64,000 bases of DNA from Acidobacteria bacterium RIFCSPLOWO2_12_FULL_68_19. GTDB lineage: Bacteria > Acidobacteriota > Vicinamibacteria > Vicinamibacterales > UBA2999. The stretch spans positions 1-64,000 of the forward strand of contig MELF01000005.1 in NCBI GenBank assembly GCA_001767525.1, written 5' to 3'. The notes beneath the pieces are model-generated. The model saw only the letters and a program-made list of their open reading frames with translations, searched no databases and had not been told where the DNA came from. The position numbers and the translations under genes are program-made. Positions 36,483 through 46,395 of the stretch are shown piece after piece (positions within the stretch are counted from its first letter, which is position 1; each line of letters starts with the position of its first letter).

Positions 36483-37109
36483 TTGGGCCCGCTGCGGATC
36501 GAGACCGCGCAGAATCCCGCCTTGCTGGACGGCGTCCCGGAGTTCCGACAATTCCGCGTCCGGGATGCTTTGTGCGCAGAAGGCTCGCCAACTCCGTGAT
36601 CGCTCTGCAGATGTGTCCCCGAGCTGGCGGTACATCGGATGATCGGTCACGAGGACGTTCGACTCACCCATCGCGTGAGCGCGGTAGCTCGTCCAGCGAT
36701 ATGCCTCGGGCGTCGAGACAAGACCAGCGCGCATCGGATTGAGCTCTATGTATCGCATGCAGCTCACCCAATAGCGCTCCTCGTCGATGATGAACGATCG
36801 GTACCTACCCTCAAACAGCCCACCAGTACGCTCGTGCCGTCGGTTGAAGTAAGGCACGTACCGACGGCCTATGGCCTGCATAGCCGCCGACAGGGCATCG
36901 GCAGTTGGGGAAGTGATCATGAAATGGACGTGATTGGGCATGAGCGCGTAGGCATGGATCTCCAGGCGGTGCTCGAGCACCACTTCATGCGTCATGGAGA
37001 GGAACACCTCATAGTCCCGGGATGATCCAAAGATCTCGACGCGGTTATTTCCTCGTTGGATCACGTGCTGCGTCAATCCAGGAACAAAGAGACGTAGGTG
37101 TCGGGGCAT
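36462..37109 (-). CDS. REP-associated tyrosine transposase (RAYT, Y1_Tnp/IS200-like)
   Basis: MPRHLRLFVPGLTQHVIQRGNNR, HAYALMPNHVHFMITSP, GGLFEGRYRSFIIDEERYWVSCMRYIELNPMRAGLV. Confidence 0.95.
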   Translation of the reverse strand: MPRHLRLFVPGLTQHVIQRGNNRVEIFGSSRDYEVFLSMTHEVVLEHRLEIHAYALMPNHVHFMITSPTADALSAAMQAIGRRYVPYFNRRHERTGGLFEGRYRSFIIDEERYWVSCMRYIELNPMRAGLVSTPEAYRWTSYRAHAMGESNVLVTDHPMYRQLGDTSAERSRSWRAFCAQSIPDAELSELRDAVQQGGILRGLDPQRAQGVRPRV

Positions 37110-37244
37110 ACGCCGTCACCGGTGGCAAGAGTTGTGCTCGACTGAGTAGATGCCATTTCTCGCGTATTTCTAGCGAACGGCCCGGCGTGTGTTCCAGAAA
37201 TTGCCGCGCCCAAGACCCTCGGAGGTGGCAGTTTCGTCAATCGA

Positions 37245-37267
37245 GGGTCAGACCCCGGGTCTGACCC
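37245..37267. repeat. REP-like palindrome GGGTCAGACCCCGGGTCTGACCC
   Basis: Perfect 11-bp arms around one central C on the 5' side of the RAYT gene; inverted relative to the copy at 36458. Confidence 0.9.
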
Positions 37268-37279
37268 CGTTCCCCGGGA

Positions 37280-37285
37280 TACACT
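37280..37285 (+). promoter_or_regulatory. TACACT -10, 6 nt from ATG (leaderless)
   Basis: TACACT-cggtcg-ATG. Confidence 0.5.
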
Positions 37286-37291
37286 CGGTCG

Positions 37292-38536
37292 ATGCGGCAC
37301 GTCAGCCTCGGGCTGTTGTTGGCTCTCACGTGGGCCGCGGCCCCCGGGACCGCTCAACGCGGGCGCGGCTCGGACGATTTCGCGCCGACCGTCATCCTGA
37401 TTTCCTTCGACGGCTGGCGATGGGATTACGACACCAAGGCGCCCGCACCCAACCTCCGGAGCCTGATCGACCGGGGTGTACGCGCAGAACACCTCATCCC
37501 GAGCTTCCCGTCGAAGACGTTCCCGAATCACTACACCATCGTCACCGGCCTGTACCCGGGACATCACGGCATCGTGGCCAACACCATCAGAGACCCGGAG
37601 ACGGGACGTCGGTTCACCCGCGCAGTGCTCCGCGAGCTGCGCGATCCGATGTGGTGGGGCGGCGAGCCGATCTGGGTGGGAGCCGAGCGCCAGGGACAGA
37701 CGACCGCTGCCATGTTCTGGGTCGGCACCGAAGGGCCGATCCGCGGCATCCAGCCGCGGTACTGGCACCCGTACGACGAGAGCTACTCCCCGACCGCGCG
37801 GGTCGACCAGGTGCTCCGGTGGCTGGATCTTCCCGCCCCCGAGCGCCCGACGTTCATTACGCTGTACTTCTCGGAGGTCGATTCAGCCGGTCACGAGGAC
37901 GGCCCCGAGTCGCCGGCGGTGCGGGAGGCGATCCGCCGCACCGACGGCTATCTTGGCCGCCTGCTCCGCGGCCTCGATCGCCGCGGCCTCATGAGCGCCG
38001 TCAACGTTGTCGTCGTCTCCGATCACGGCATGGCGTCTGTGGACGCCACGCGCGTCATCGTGCTCGACGACTTCATCTCCTTGGAGGACGGCGAAGTTGT
38101 CGACCTGAACCCGACCGTCGGCCTGTTTCCGCGGCGAGGCCGCGAGAACGCCGTCTACGGCGCGCTGGCAGGAGCGCATCCACGCCTGTCCATCTACCGC
38201 CGGGCCGAGACGCCGGAGCGGTGGCACTACCGCGATCACCCGCGAATTCCGCCGATTGTCGGCGTGGCCGACGAGGGATGGCAGGTGCTGCGACGCGGCG
38301 CCCTCGACGCCGTCCGGGCGCGCGCCGAACGGGGCGAGGGCGGCCAGCACGGCTACGACCCGACGCTGCTGTCGATGCGCGGCATCCTCGTCGCCGCGGG
38401 TCCGGCGTTCAAGCGCGGCGTCACGGTGCCCGCGCTCGAGAACGTGCATATCTACAACGCGCTCGCGCAGATCCTCGGAATCACGCCCGCGAGCAACGAC
38501 GGCGACATCGCCGTCGCGCGGTCGCTGCTGCGCTGA
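37292..38536 (+). CDS. Alkaline phosphatase family protein (nucleotide pyrophosphatase/phosphodiesterase-like)
   Basis: TVILISFDGWRWDYDTKAPAPNLRSLIDRGVRAEHLIPSFPSKTFPNHYTIVTGLYPGHHGI; VVSDHGM. Confidence 0.94.
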   Translation: MRHVSLGLLLALTWAAAPGTAQRGRGSDDFAPTVILISFDGWRWDYDTKAPAPNLRSLIDRGVRAEHLIPSFPSKTFPNHYTIVTGLYPGHHGIVANTIRDPETGRRFTRAVLRELRDPMWWGGEPIWVGAERQGQTTAAMFWVGTEGPIRGIQPRYWHPYDESYSPTARVDQVLRWLDLPAPERPTFITLYFSEVDSAGHEDGPESPAVREAIRRTDGYLGRLLRGLDRRGLMSAVNVVVVSDHGMASVDATRVIVLDDFISLEDGEVVDLNPTVGLFPRRGRENAVYGALAGAHPRLSIYRRAETPERWHYRDHPRIPPIVGVADEGWQVLRRGALDAVRARAERGEGGQHGYDPTLLSMRGILVAAGPAFKRGVTVPALENVHIYNALAQILGITPASNDGDIAVARSLLR

Positions 38537-38543
38537 ACTGACA

Positions 38544-39368
38544 TCAGCGGGTTCCCCGGTGTGGATCGTGCGCGCCGGGATGTTCCAGCCGGTTAACCGC
38601 GCGACCTGGGCAGTAGAGCGATCGCGCCGTCAACTCGTGGTGATCGAGTCCGGCGGCGCGGTCGAGCCGCTCGAGAAACGGCGGCAGCTCAACGGCAAAG
38701 CGCCACTCGTCCGCACGACCGCCGCCGCCTTCCACCAGCGAAGCGGCCTCGTCCCACCAGGGCGCCACACGGCGGGCGATCGGCTCGATGATCAGGACCC
38801 GCGTACCACGGGCCGCCGCGTCCATCAACCGCGCCTCGAGGCGTGTCCGTACAGGTTCTGGCAGCTCGTTCAGGACGTACGCCGCAATTGCCGCCGAGCC
38901 CGGGACGAGCGGCGGGAGACGCGCGACGTCCCCGAGCCGCGCGCGACCGCGCAGGCCGAGCTGGCGGTAGGTCCAGTTCGCCTCGGCCACCGCCCACGGG
39001 TGGCGGTCGATGCCCGCGATCGATGGCGTCCCGCCGGCCGCCAGCGCCCACGCCGCGGCCGCCGCGCCGGTGCCGCACCCGATGTCGACGATCGTCCGCG
39101 GCGGCGGAGTCTCGGCACCGAGCGCGCCGACGACGAGGTGGGTGGTCAGGAAGTGGAGCGGCGCGTAGTAGAGCGCGAACGCCGCCCGCTTGCCCGGGCT
39201 GTCGAGCGCTCCTCGCACGCCCGTGCCTCGCCGATCGACGTAGGCGGCCGACAGCGCGCGCAGGGCGCGCGTCACCTCCTGCAGGCGGAGGTCGGCCAAG
39301 TGCCGCGCTTCGAGTGCGGTGACCCATTCGGAGAAACCAGATGGCGGGGCGCCGTGCGCAGGAGTCAT
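38544..39368 (-). CDS. Rsm22-like SAM-dependent methyltransferase
   Basis: TIVDIGCGTGAAAAAWALAAGG, AAYVLNELPEPVRTRLEARL, RVLIIEPIARRVAPWWDE. Confidence 0.75.
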   Translation of the reverse strand: MTPAHGAPPSGFSEWVTALEARHLADLRLQEVTRALRALSAAYVDRRGTGVRGALDSPGKRAAFALYYAPLHFLTTHLVVGALGAETPPPRTIVDIGCGTGAAAAAWALAAGGTPSIAGIDRHPWAVAEANWTYRQLGLRGRARLGDVARLPPLVPGSAAIAAYVLNELPEPVRTRLEARLMDAAARGTRVLIIEPIARRVAPWWDEAASLVEGGGGRADEWRFAVELPPFLERLDRAAGLDHHELTARSLYCPGRAVNRLEHPGAHDPHRGTR

Positions 39369-39446
39369 GCCCGAATGCGCGTGACCCCCAGCGTGTGTTG
39401 GTGCAATCCTACCGACGGGCGTGAGCGGGATTGCACCCCATGATCC

Positions 39447-40265
39447 TCACCGCGGTTCTTCACAGGGGGCGCCGCTGAGCGTCGTCAGCACGATCAGCGG
39501 CCGCCGGCCGCGCCGCACGAGGCCGTGTGCCGTGCCGCGCGGCACCGACACGAACGCCCCCGCTCCGAGCGCCGTCTCTCGACCGTCGACGCGGACGGCG
39601 CCTTCGCCCGCCACCACGTAGTAGGTGACCTCGGCCGTGTCGTAAAGGCGGTCCGGCTGATCCTGATTGAGCTGCACGAGGGTCGTCCGCGTGCTGCCGC
39701 TGCACGAAATCAGCGTGTCGCGCCGCGGCTGGTTGCCCTGAATCAGCTCCTTCTCGAGCAGCCCGACGATCGACAGCGTCCGTGGTATGCCGGCCGGCCC
39801 GACGATCGGTGCGGGCGGCGCAGGCGGTTCTGGCGCGGGCGGCGGGGGCGGTGGCGGCGGCGGAGGGGGTGGAGCCGGGTTGAGCACGACATCGACGTCG
39901 GCAACCTGTCCCGGGCGCAGTAGTACTTCCTTCTCGAACGCGATGACCTGCTCGCCGCTGAACCGCAGGCGATAGGTGCCCGCCTGCAGGCCGGCAAGCG
40001 TGATCTGCCCGCTCGCGTTGGTCTCGCCGTCGCGATCGGAGGCCCCGAGCACCTCGACGCGCACGCCCTGCAGGGCGCCGCCCAGCGGATCGGTGACGGT
40101 GACGGTCAGCCCGGTCCGCGCCGGCGGCGCCGGCGGCCGGCGTGCCGGGGCGGGCGTCTGCGCGGGTTTCGGAGCGGGAGCGGGGGCAGGGGCCTGAGCC
40201 GCCGCGTCTGCGGCCCACCACCCACTCCCGAGCAGGAGCAGACCGGCGGTGACGAGCACGCGCAT
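39447..40265 (-). CDS. Secreted carboxypeptidase-regulatory-like domain, poly-Pro linker and cupin-like domain
   Basis: Signal peptide; TVTVTDPLGGALQGVRVEV; PPPPPPPPPPPP; TYYVVAGEGAVRVDGRETALGAGAFVSVPRGTAHGL. Confidence 0.75.
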   Translation of the reverse strand: MRVLVTAGLLLLGSGWWAADAAAQAPAPAPAPKPAQTPAPARRPPAPPARTGLTVTVTDPLGGALQGVRVEVLGASDRDGETNASGQITLAGLQAGTYRLRFSGEQVIAFEKEVLLRPGQVADVDVVLNPAPPPPPPPPPPPPAPEPPAPPAPIVGPAGIPRTLSIVGLLEKELIQGNQPRRDTLISCSGSTRTTLVQLNQDQPDRLYDTAEVTYYVVAGEGAVRVDGRETALGAGAFVSVPRGTAHGLVRRGRRPLIVLTTLSGAPCEEPR

Positions 40266-40271
40266 CCCGCG

Positions 40272-40279
40272 AGTATAAT
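40272..40279. promoter_or_regulatory. Overlapping divergent -10 boxes (AGTATAAT)
   Basis: Plus TATAAT (40274-40279) faces the riboswitch-thiC; minus TATACT (40272-40277) lies 6 nt from the ATG of the 39447-40265 gene. Confidence 0.6.
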
Positions 40280-40290
40280 CGTCACCGGCC

Positions 40291-42030
<1,740 letters not shown>

Positions 42031-42043
42031 TCGATAGTTGGGA

Positions 42044-42082
42044 GCCCGTTACTACCGGCTACCGACTACCAGCTCCGGACTG
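42044..42082. repeat. Short degenerate repeat (CTACCGG/CTACCGA units)
   Basis: cccgttactaccggctaccgactaccagctccgg after thiC. Confidence 0.4.
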
Positions 42083-42086
42083 ACGC

Positions 42087-42632
42087 CTACCGGCCAGGCC
42101 CTGGCGGCGAGGGAACGATCATGATGATCGTCGGAAACCGCGCCGGCTGGGCCCCGGGACGCGGATTCGGGTAGCCCGCCGTTCCGCCCCACGTCCAGTC
42201 CTTGACCGTCACCCCGGGCGGGAACGCCATCGTCTCCTGCCTGAAGCGACCCACCTCGAACATGTGCGTCGGCGGCTGCTCGAACACGAGATCGCCGCGC
42301 TCCTTCAGCACCGACCGGTAGTACGCCACCAGATCCGCAAACGACGCCGTCGAGCCGAAGATGTAGTACCGCTGGGCCCGGCCCGCGTCGTAGGAGGCGA
42401 GGAACTGCGCGCTCGGGTAGATCGGCAGTCCCAGCATGGCAGAGGTCGGCGCACGTGAATCGGCCGCCGGCGGCGACGGCGTCGCGGGTGCCTGTACCGG
42501 CGGCCGCGGCACGGTCGGGGCCGGCGCGTCCGCAGACGGGGCGCCGGGACGCGGGAACGGCTGGGGCGTCTGTCCCAAGGCCGTGGTGGCCGCGATGGCA
42601 TAGGCGGCCGACAGCAGGAGCGTCCGCGTCAT
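42087..42632 (-). CDS. Secreted Pro-rich hypothetical protein
   Basis: Signal peptide, Pro-rich linker, MLGLPIYPSAQFLASYDAGRAQRYYIFGSTASFADLVAYYRSVLKERGDLVFE. Confidence 0.65.
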   Translation of the reverse strand: MTRTLLLSAAYAIAATTALGQTPQPFPRPGAPSADAPAPTVPRPPVQAPATPSPPAADSRAPTSAMLGLPIYPSAQFLASYDAGRAQRYYIFGSTASFADLVAYYRSVLKERGDLVFEQPPTHMFEVGRFRQETMAFPPGVTVKDWTWGGTAGYPNPRPGAQPARFPTIIMIVPSPPGPGR

Positions 42633-42638
42633 GACGCC

Positions 42639-42644
42639 ATTATA
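42639..42644 (-). promoter_or_regulatory. TATAAT -10, 6 nt from ATG (leaderless)
   Basis: RC reads TATAAT-ggcgtc-ATG. Confidence 0.6.
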
Positions 42645-42871
42645 GGAGGACCGTCGGTCGCGCCCACCGCGGTCTCGCTTCGTGCGCACGGCGATCGGGC
42701 CACCCACGCGGCGGAGGCACCTCCAGCCGACCGCACCTCGGACCCTTCGGCCGCGGCTCGCTTCAGTCAGGTGAGCGGCCGCCAACGGTGCGCTCCGGAC
42801 GTCGAGACTCGCGGCGGCGAGCATCCTGTCTCCTGCGATAGCGGGGACTCGAGAAGTTCCCCGACGCGACC

Positions 42872-43819
42872 TCAGCGGGCCGGCTCGTCTCGAACCGTCC
42901 TGCGCCAGTACTCCAGCAGGTCGTCGAGCGTCTCGTCGAACGCGATTGCCGGTGCCCACCCGGTGGCGGCGCGCAGCCGCGAGGCGTCGCCGACGAGCAC
43001 CGGGGTGTCCTGCGGCCGCAGCCGTTCGGGGTCGACGCTGATCTGTATGCGGACCGACGATCGCCGCACGAGCGCGTCGAGCACCTCCCGGATCACCCGT
43101 GCGACGCCCGACGCCACGTTGTAGACGACGCCCGGCGTGCCGCGCCCCATGAGCAGGTGGTACGCCCGGACGGTGTCCCGCACATCGGTCAGATCGCGTT
43201 TGGCGTCGAGGTTGCCCACCTTGATGACGGGATCGATGCCGCCACGCTCGATGACGGCGATCTGCCGCGCGATGCCCGAGGCCGCGAAGGCGGGGCGCTG
43301 CCTCGGCCCGATGTGATTGAAGGGGCGCGTGAGGACGACGTCAACGCCGTCCTCGGTCGCCGCCCGTGCGCCGAGCTGCTCCTGTGCCAGCTTGCTGAGG
43401 CCGTAGGGACTGGCCGGTGCGAGCGGGTCGTCTTCGCGGAGGGGCGCCGACGACGGCGCGTAGACCGTGGCGGAGCCGGTGATCAACATGCGGCAGGCGA
43501 TCTCGGCGCGGCGCACCGAGTCGAGCAGGTAGTGCGTGGTCAGGACGTTGCCGGCGAGCGGCTCGACGGCGTTGTGCCACGACTGGCCGACGTGCGGCGC
43601 GCCGGCGCAATGGTAGATGGCGGCCGGGCGCAGGTCGCGTATCTCCCGGCGCACCGAGTCGCGATCGAACAGGTCGACGCGGCGCCAGGTCGCCAGCGTC
43701 GCCAGCTCCGCGGGCGGGTCGGACCGCGCCCACGCGACCAGCTCGCACCGACCGGTCAGGTGTTCGAGGAGATGGCCACCGGCGAAGCCGGCCGCGCCGG
43801 TCACGAGGACGCAATTCAC
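42872..43819 (-). CDS. NAD-dependent epimerase/dehydratase (GDP-mannose 4,6-dehydratase-like)
   Basis: VNCVLVTGAAGFAGGHLLEHL, YGLSKLAQEQLG, LTRPFNHIGPRQ; GTGA overlap with rfbB. Confidence 0.88.
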   Translation of the reverse strand: MNCVLVTGAAGFAGGHLLEHLTGRCELVAWARSDPPAELATLATWRRVDLFDRDSVRREIRDLRPAAIYHCAGAPHVGQSWHNAVEPLAGNVLTTHYLLDSVRRAEIACRMLITGSATVYAPSSAPLREDDPLAPASPYGLSKLAQEQLGARAATEDGVDVVLTRPFNHIGPRQRPAFAASGIARQIAVIERGGIDPVIKVGNLDAKRDLTDVRDTVRAYHLLMGRGTPGVVYNVASGVARVIREVLDALVRRSSVRIQISVDPERLRPQDTPVLVGDASRLRAATGWAPAIAFDETLDDLLEYWRRTVRDEPAR

Positions 43820-44823
43820 CGCCCGTATTGCGTCTGGTAGTAGGACCGGAATGCGGGATCCTGCTCTTTGATCGGCCGCCACCACCACTCGTTGCGGCGG
43901 TACCACTCGACGGTCTCCCGCAGGCCCTCGTCGAACGGCACCCGTGGCGCCCAGCCGAGCGCGCGCAGCTTGGTCGTGTCGAGACAGTAGCGCCGGTCGT
44001 GGCCGGGCCGGTCGGGCACCGGCTGGATGAGCGACGCCGGCCGCCCGAGCGCCGCCAGGATTTGGTGCGTCAGGTCGACGTTCATCCCCTCGTTGCCCCC
44101 GCCGATGTTGAACACCTCGCCGGCGGATCCGCTGTCGATCACCAGGTCGAGCGCCTCGCAGTGGTCGTGGACGTGCAGCCAGTCCCGGACGTTCCGGCCG
44201 TCGCCGTACAGCGGCACCGGCAGGCCGTCGATCGCGTTGGTGACGAAGAGCGGGATGACCTTTTCGGGAAACTGGTACGGTCCGTAGTTGTTCGACGCGC
44301 GGGTGATGACGACCGGCACGTCGTAGGTCGCCCAATAGCTGTAGGCCAGCCGGTCGGCGCCGGCCTTGCTCGCCGCGTACGGATTGCGCGGCCGGAGCTC
44401 GTCGGTCTCGCGGCTGGCCCCCTTCGGCACGCTGCCGTACACCTCGTCGGTCGAGATCTGCACGAACCGGCGGAGGCGCGGCGCGCGCCGCGCCGCTTCG
44501 AGCAGCACGAACGTTCCCTCGACGTCGGTCCGGATGAACTCGCCCGCGCCGAGAATCGATCGATCCACGTGCGTCTCGGCGGCGAAGTGGACCACCAGAT
44601 CGGCGCGCTCGACGAGCGGCGCGCTGACGGCGGCGTCCAGGATGTCGCCGTGCACGAAGGTATGCCGCGGGTCGTCGAGGACATCGTGGAGGTTCTCCCG
44701 GCGCCCCGCGTAGGTCAGCTTGTCGAGCGTGGTCACCCGCCAGTCGGGATGCCGCGCCAGCGCGTACCGCACGAAGTTGCTGCCGATGAATCCCGCGCCG
44801 CCCGTGACGAGTACCTCAGCCAT
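43816..44823 (-). CDS. rfbB: dTDP-glucose 4,6-dehydratase
   Basis: VLVTGGAGFIGSNFVRYALARHPDWRVTTLDKLTYAG, FAAETHVDRSI, STDEVYGS. Confidence 0.96.
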   Translation of the reverse strand: MAEVLVTGGAGFIGSNFVRYALARHPDWRVTTLDKLTYAGRRENLHDVLDDPRHTFVHGDILDAAVSAPLVERADLVVHFAAETHVDRSILGAGEFIRTDVEGTFVLLEAARRAPRLRRFVQISTDEVYGSVPKGASRETDELRPRNPYAASKAGADRLAYSYWATYDVPVVITRASNNYGPYQFPEKVIPLFVTNAIDGLPVPLYGDGRNVRDWLHVHDHCEALDLVIDSGSAGEVFNIGGGNEGMNVDLTHQILAALGRPASLIQPVPDRPGHDRRYCLDTTKLRALGWAPRVPFDEGLRETVEWYRRNEWWWRPIKEQDPAFRSYYQTQYGR

Positions 44824-45316
44824 CCTTCCGCGTCCAGTCGTAAGGAAGCGTGTCGTGCGGAGCGAGCCGGTATTCGTCCGGATCCGCGTACCGGTACGGC
44901 TCGGTGGGAACGTTGACGACGAGCGCCGTCTCGACGCCGATGCACTTCCAGCCGTGGTAGACGAGGTTCGGCACCTGCACGAGCGTGGGATTCTGTACGC
45001 CGAGGAAGAACTCGTTGACGGCGCCGCTCGTCGGCGAGTCGGGGCGCGTGTCGACGAGCACGAGCTTCACCATCCCCGCCACGCAGGCGAAGTTGTCGAT
45101 CTGCTCCCGATGGTAGTGCCACGCCTTCACGACGCCGGGGTACGTCGCCGACACGTACGCCTGGCCGAACTTCGTGAACAGCTCGTCGTCGTCCGCCCGC
45201 AGGATCTCGAGCAGCCACCCACGCTCGTCGGGCACGAGGCGGAGCGGCTTCGTTTTGACCCCGTGAATGCGCGGGTGCCTGGCGAGCGTGGCGGTGTACG
45301 CGGCAGGATCAGTCAT
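44816..45316 (-). CDS. rfbC: dTDP-4-dehydrorhamnose 3,5-epimerase family protein
   Basis: LVPDERGWLLEILRADDDELFTKFGQAYVSATYPGVVKAWHYH. Confidence 0.88.
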   Translation of the reverse strand: MTDPAAYTATLARHPRIHGVKTKPLRLVPDERGWLLEILRADDDELFTKFGQAYVSATYPGVVKAWHYHREQIDNFACVAGMVKLVLVDTRPDSPTSGAVNEFFLGVQNPTLVQVPNLVYHGWKCIGVETALVVNVPTEPYRYADPDEYRLAPHDTLPYDWTRKDG

Positions 45317-45326
45317 GACCTCTCAG

Positions 45327-46394
45327 TCACCATCGAATGCCGACTTCGGAGTTGTCCCCCAGCATAAACCGGTATGCCACCGGCTTGACCGGCATGCGGT
45401 AGATGCGGACGTTCTTTCCGATCAGGCTGTCGGTCACCCGGTTCGCGAGATTCCGCACGGACGATCCTTCCAGGACGATGCTGTGCTCGATCTCCGAGTC
45501 CTGAATCTCCACGTCGTTCATGATCGACGTGAACGGGCCGACATAGGCGTGGACGATGCGGGCGCCGCGGCCGATGATCGCGGGCCCGCGAATGACCGAT
45601 CGTTCCACCACCGCGCCAGGCTCGACGACCACCTTGCCTTCGATCCGGCTCTCGACGTCGACCGTTCCCTCGATCCGCCGCTCGTAGGTGTCGAGAATCA
45701 GGCGGTTGGCTTCGAGCATGTCCTCGAGCTTCCCCGTGTCCTTCCACCACCCCTCGACGATATGCGGGCGGACGGTGAGGCCGCGATCGATCAGATCCTG
45801 AATGGCGTCGGTGATCTCGAGCTCGTTGCGGAAGCTCGGCCGGATCCGGTTGACCGACTCGAAGACCTCGGGTCCGAACATGTACACGCCGACCAGCGCG
45901 AGGTCGCCAATCGGCTCCTTGGGCTTCTCGACGAGGCGGATCACCTTGCCGTCGCTCAACTGCGCCACGCCGAACATCTGTGGGTCGGGCACGCGGGCCA
46001 GCAGGATCTGCGCGGCCGGCCGCTCCCGCTCGAATTCCTCCACGAAGTGCGTGATGCCCTTGTTGAGCAGGTTGTCGCCGAGGTACATCACGAACGGATC
46101 GCGGCCGAGGAACCCCTCGCTGATCTTCACGGCGTGGGCGAGTCCGAGCGGCGCCGCCTGCTCGATATACTGAATTCGGACGCCCCAGCGCGACCCGTCG
46201 CCCGCGGCGGCGCGGATCTCCGTCTGGGTGTCGCCCACGACGATCCCGATCTCGCGGATGCCGGCGGCGGCGATCGCCTCGATGCCGTAGAAGAGCACCG
46301 GCTTGTTGGCGACCGGCACCAGCTGTTTGGCGCTCGTGTAGGTGAGCGGCCGCAGGCGCGTCCCCTTCCCGCCGCTGAGAATGAGTCCCTTCAC
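45327..46394 (-). CDS. rfbA: Glucose-1-phosphate thymidylyltransferase (long form)
   Basis: MKGLILSGGKGTRLRPLTYTSAKQLVPVANKPVLFYGIEAIAAAGI plus C-terminal left-handed beta-helix. Confidence 0.94.
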   Translation of the reverse strand: MKGLILSGGKGTRLRPLTYTSAKQLVPVANKPVLFYGIEAIAAAGIREIGIVVGDTQTEIRAAAGDGSRWGVRIQYIEQAAPLGLAHAVKISEGFLGRDPFVMYLGDNLLNKGITHFVEEFERERPAAQILLARVPDPQMFGVAQLSDGKVIRLVEKPKEPIGDLALVGVYMFGPEVFESVNRIRPSFRNELEITDAIQDLIDRGLTVRPHIVEGWWKDTGKLEDMLEANRLILDTYERRIEGTVDVESRIEGKVVVEPGAVVERSVIRGPAIIGRGARIVHAYVGPFTSIMNDVEIQDSEIEHSIVLEGSSVRNLANRVTDSLIGKNVRIYRMPVKPVAYRFMLGDNSEVGIRW

Positions 46395-46395
46395 G

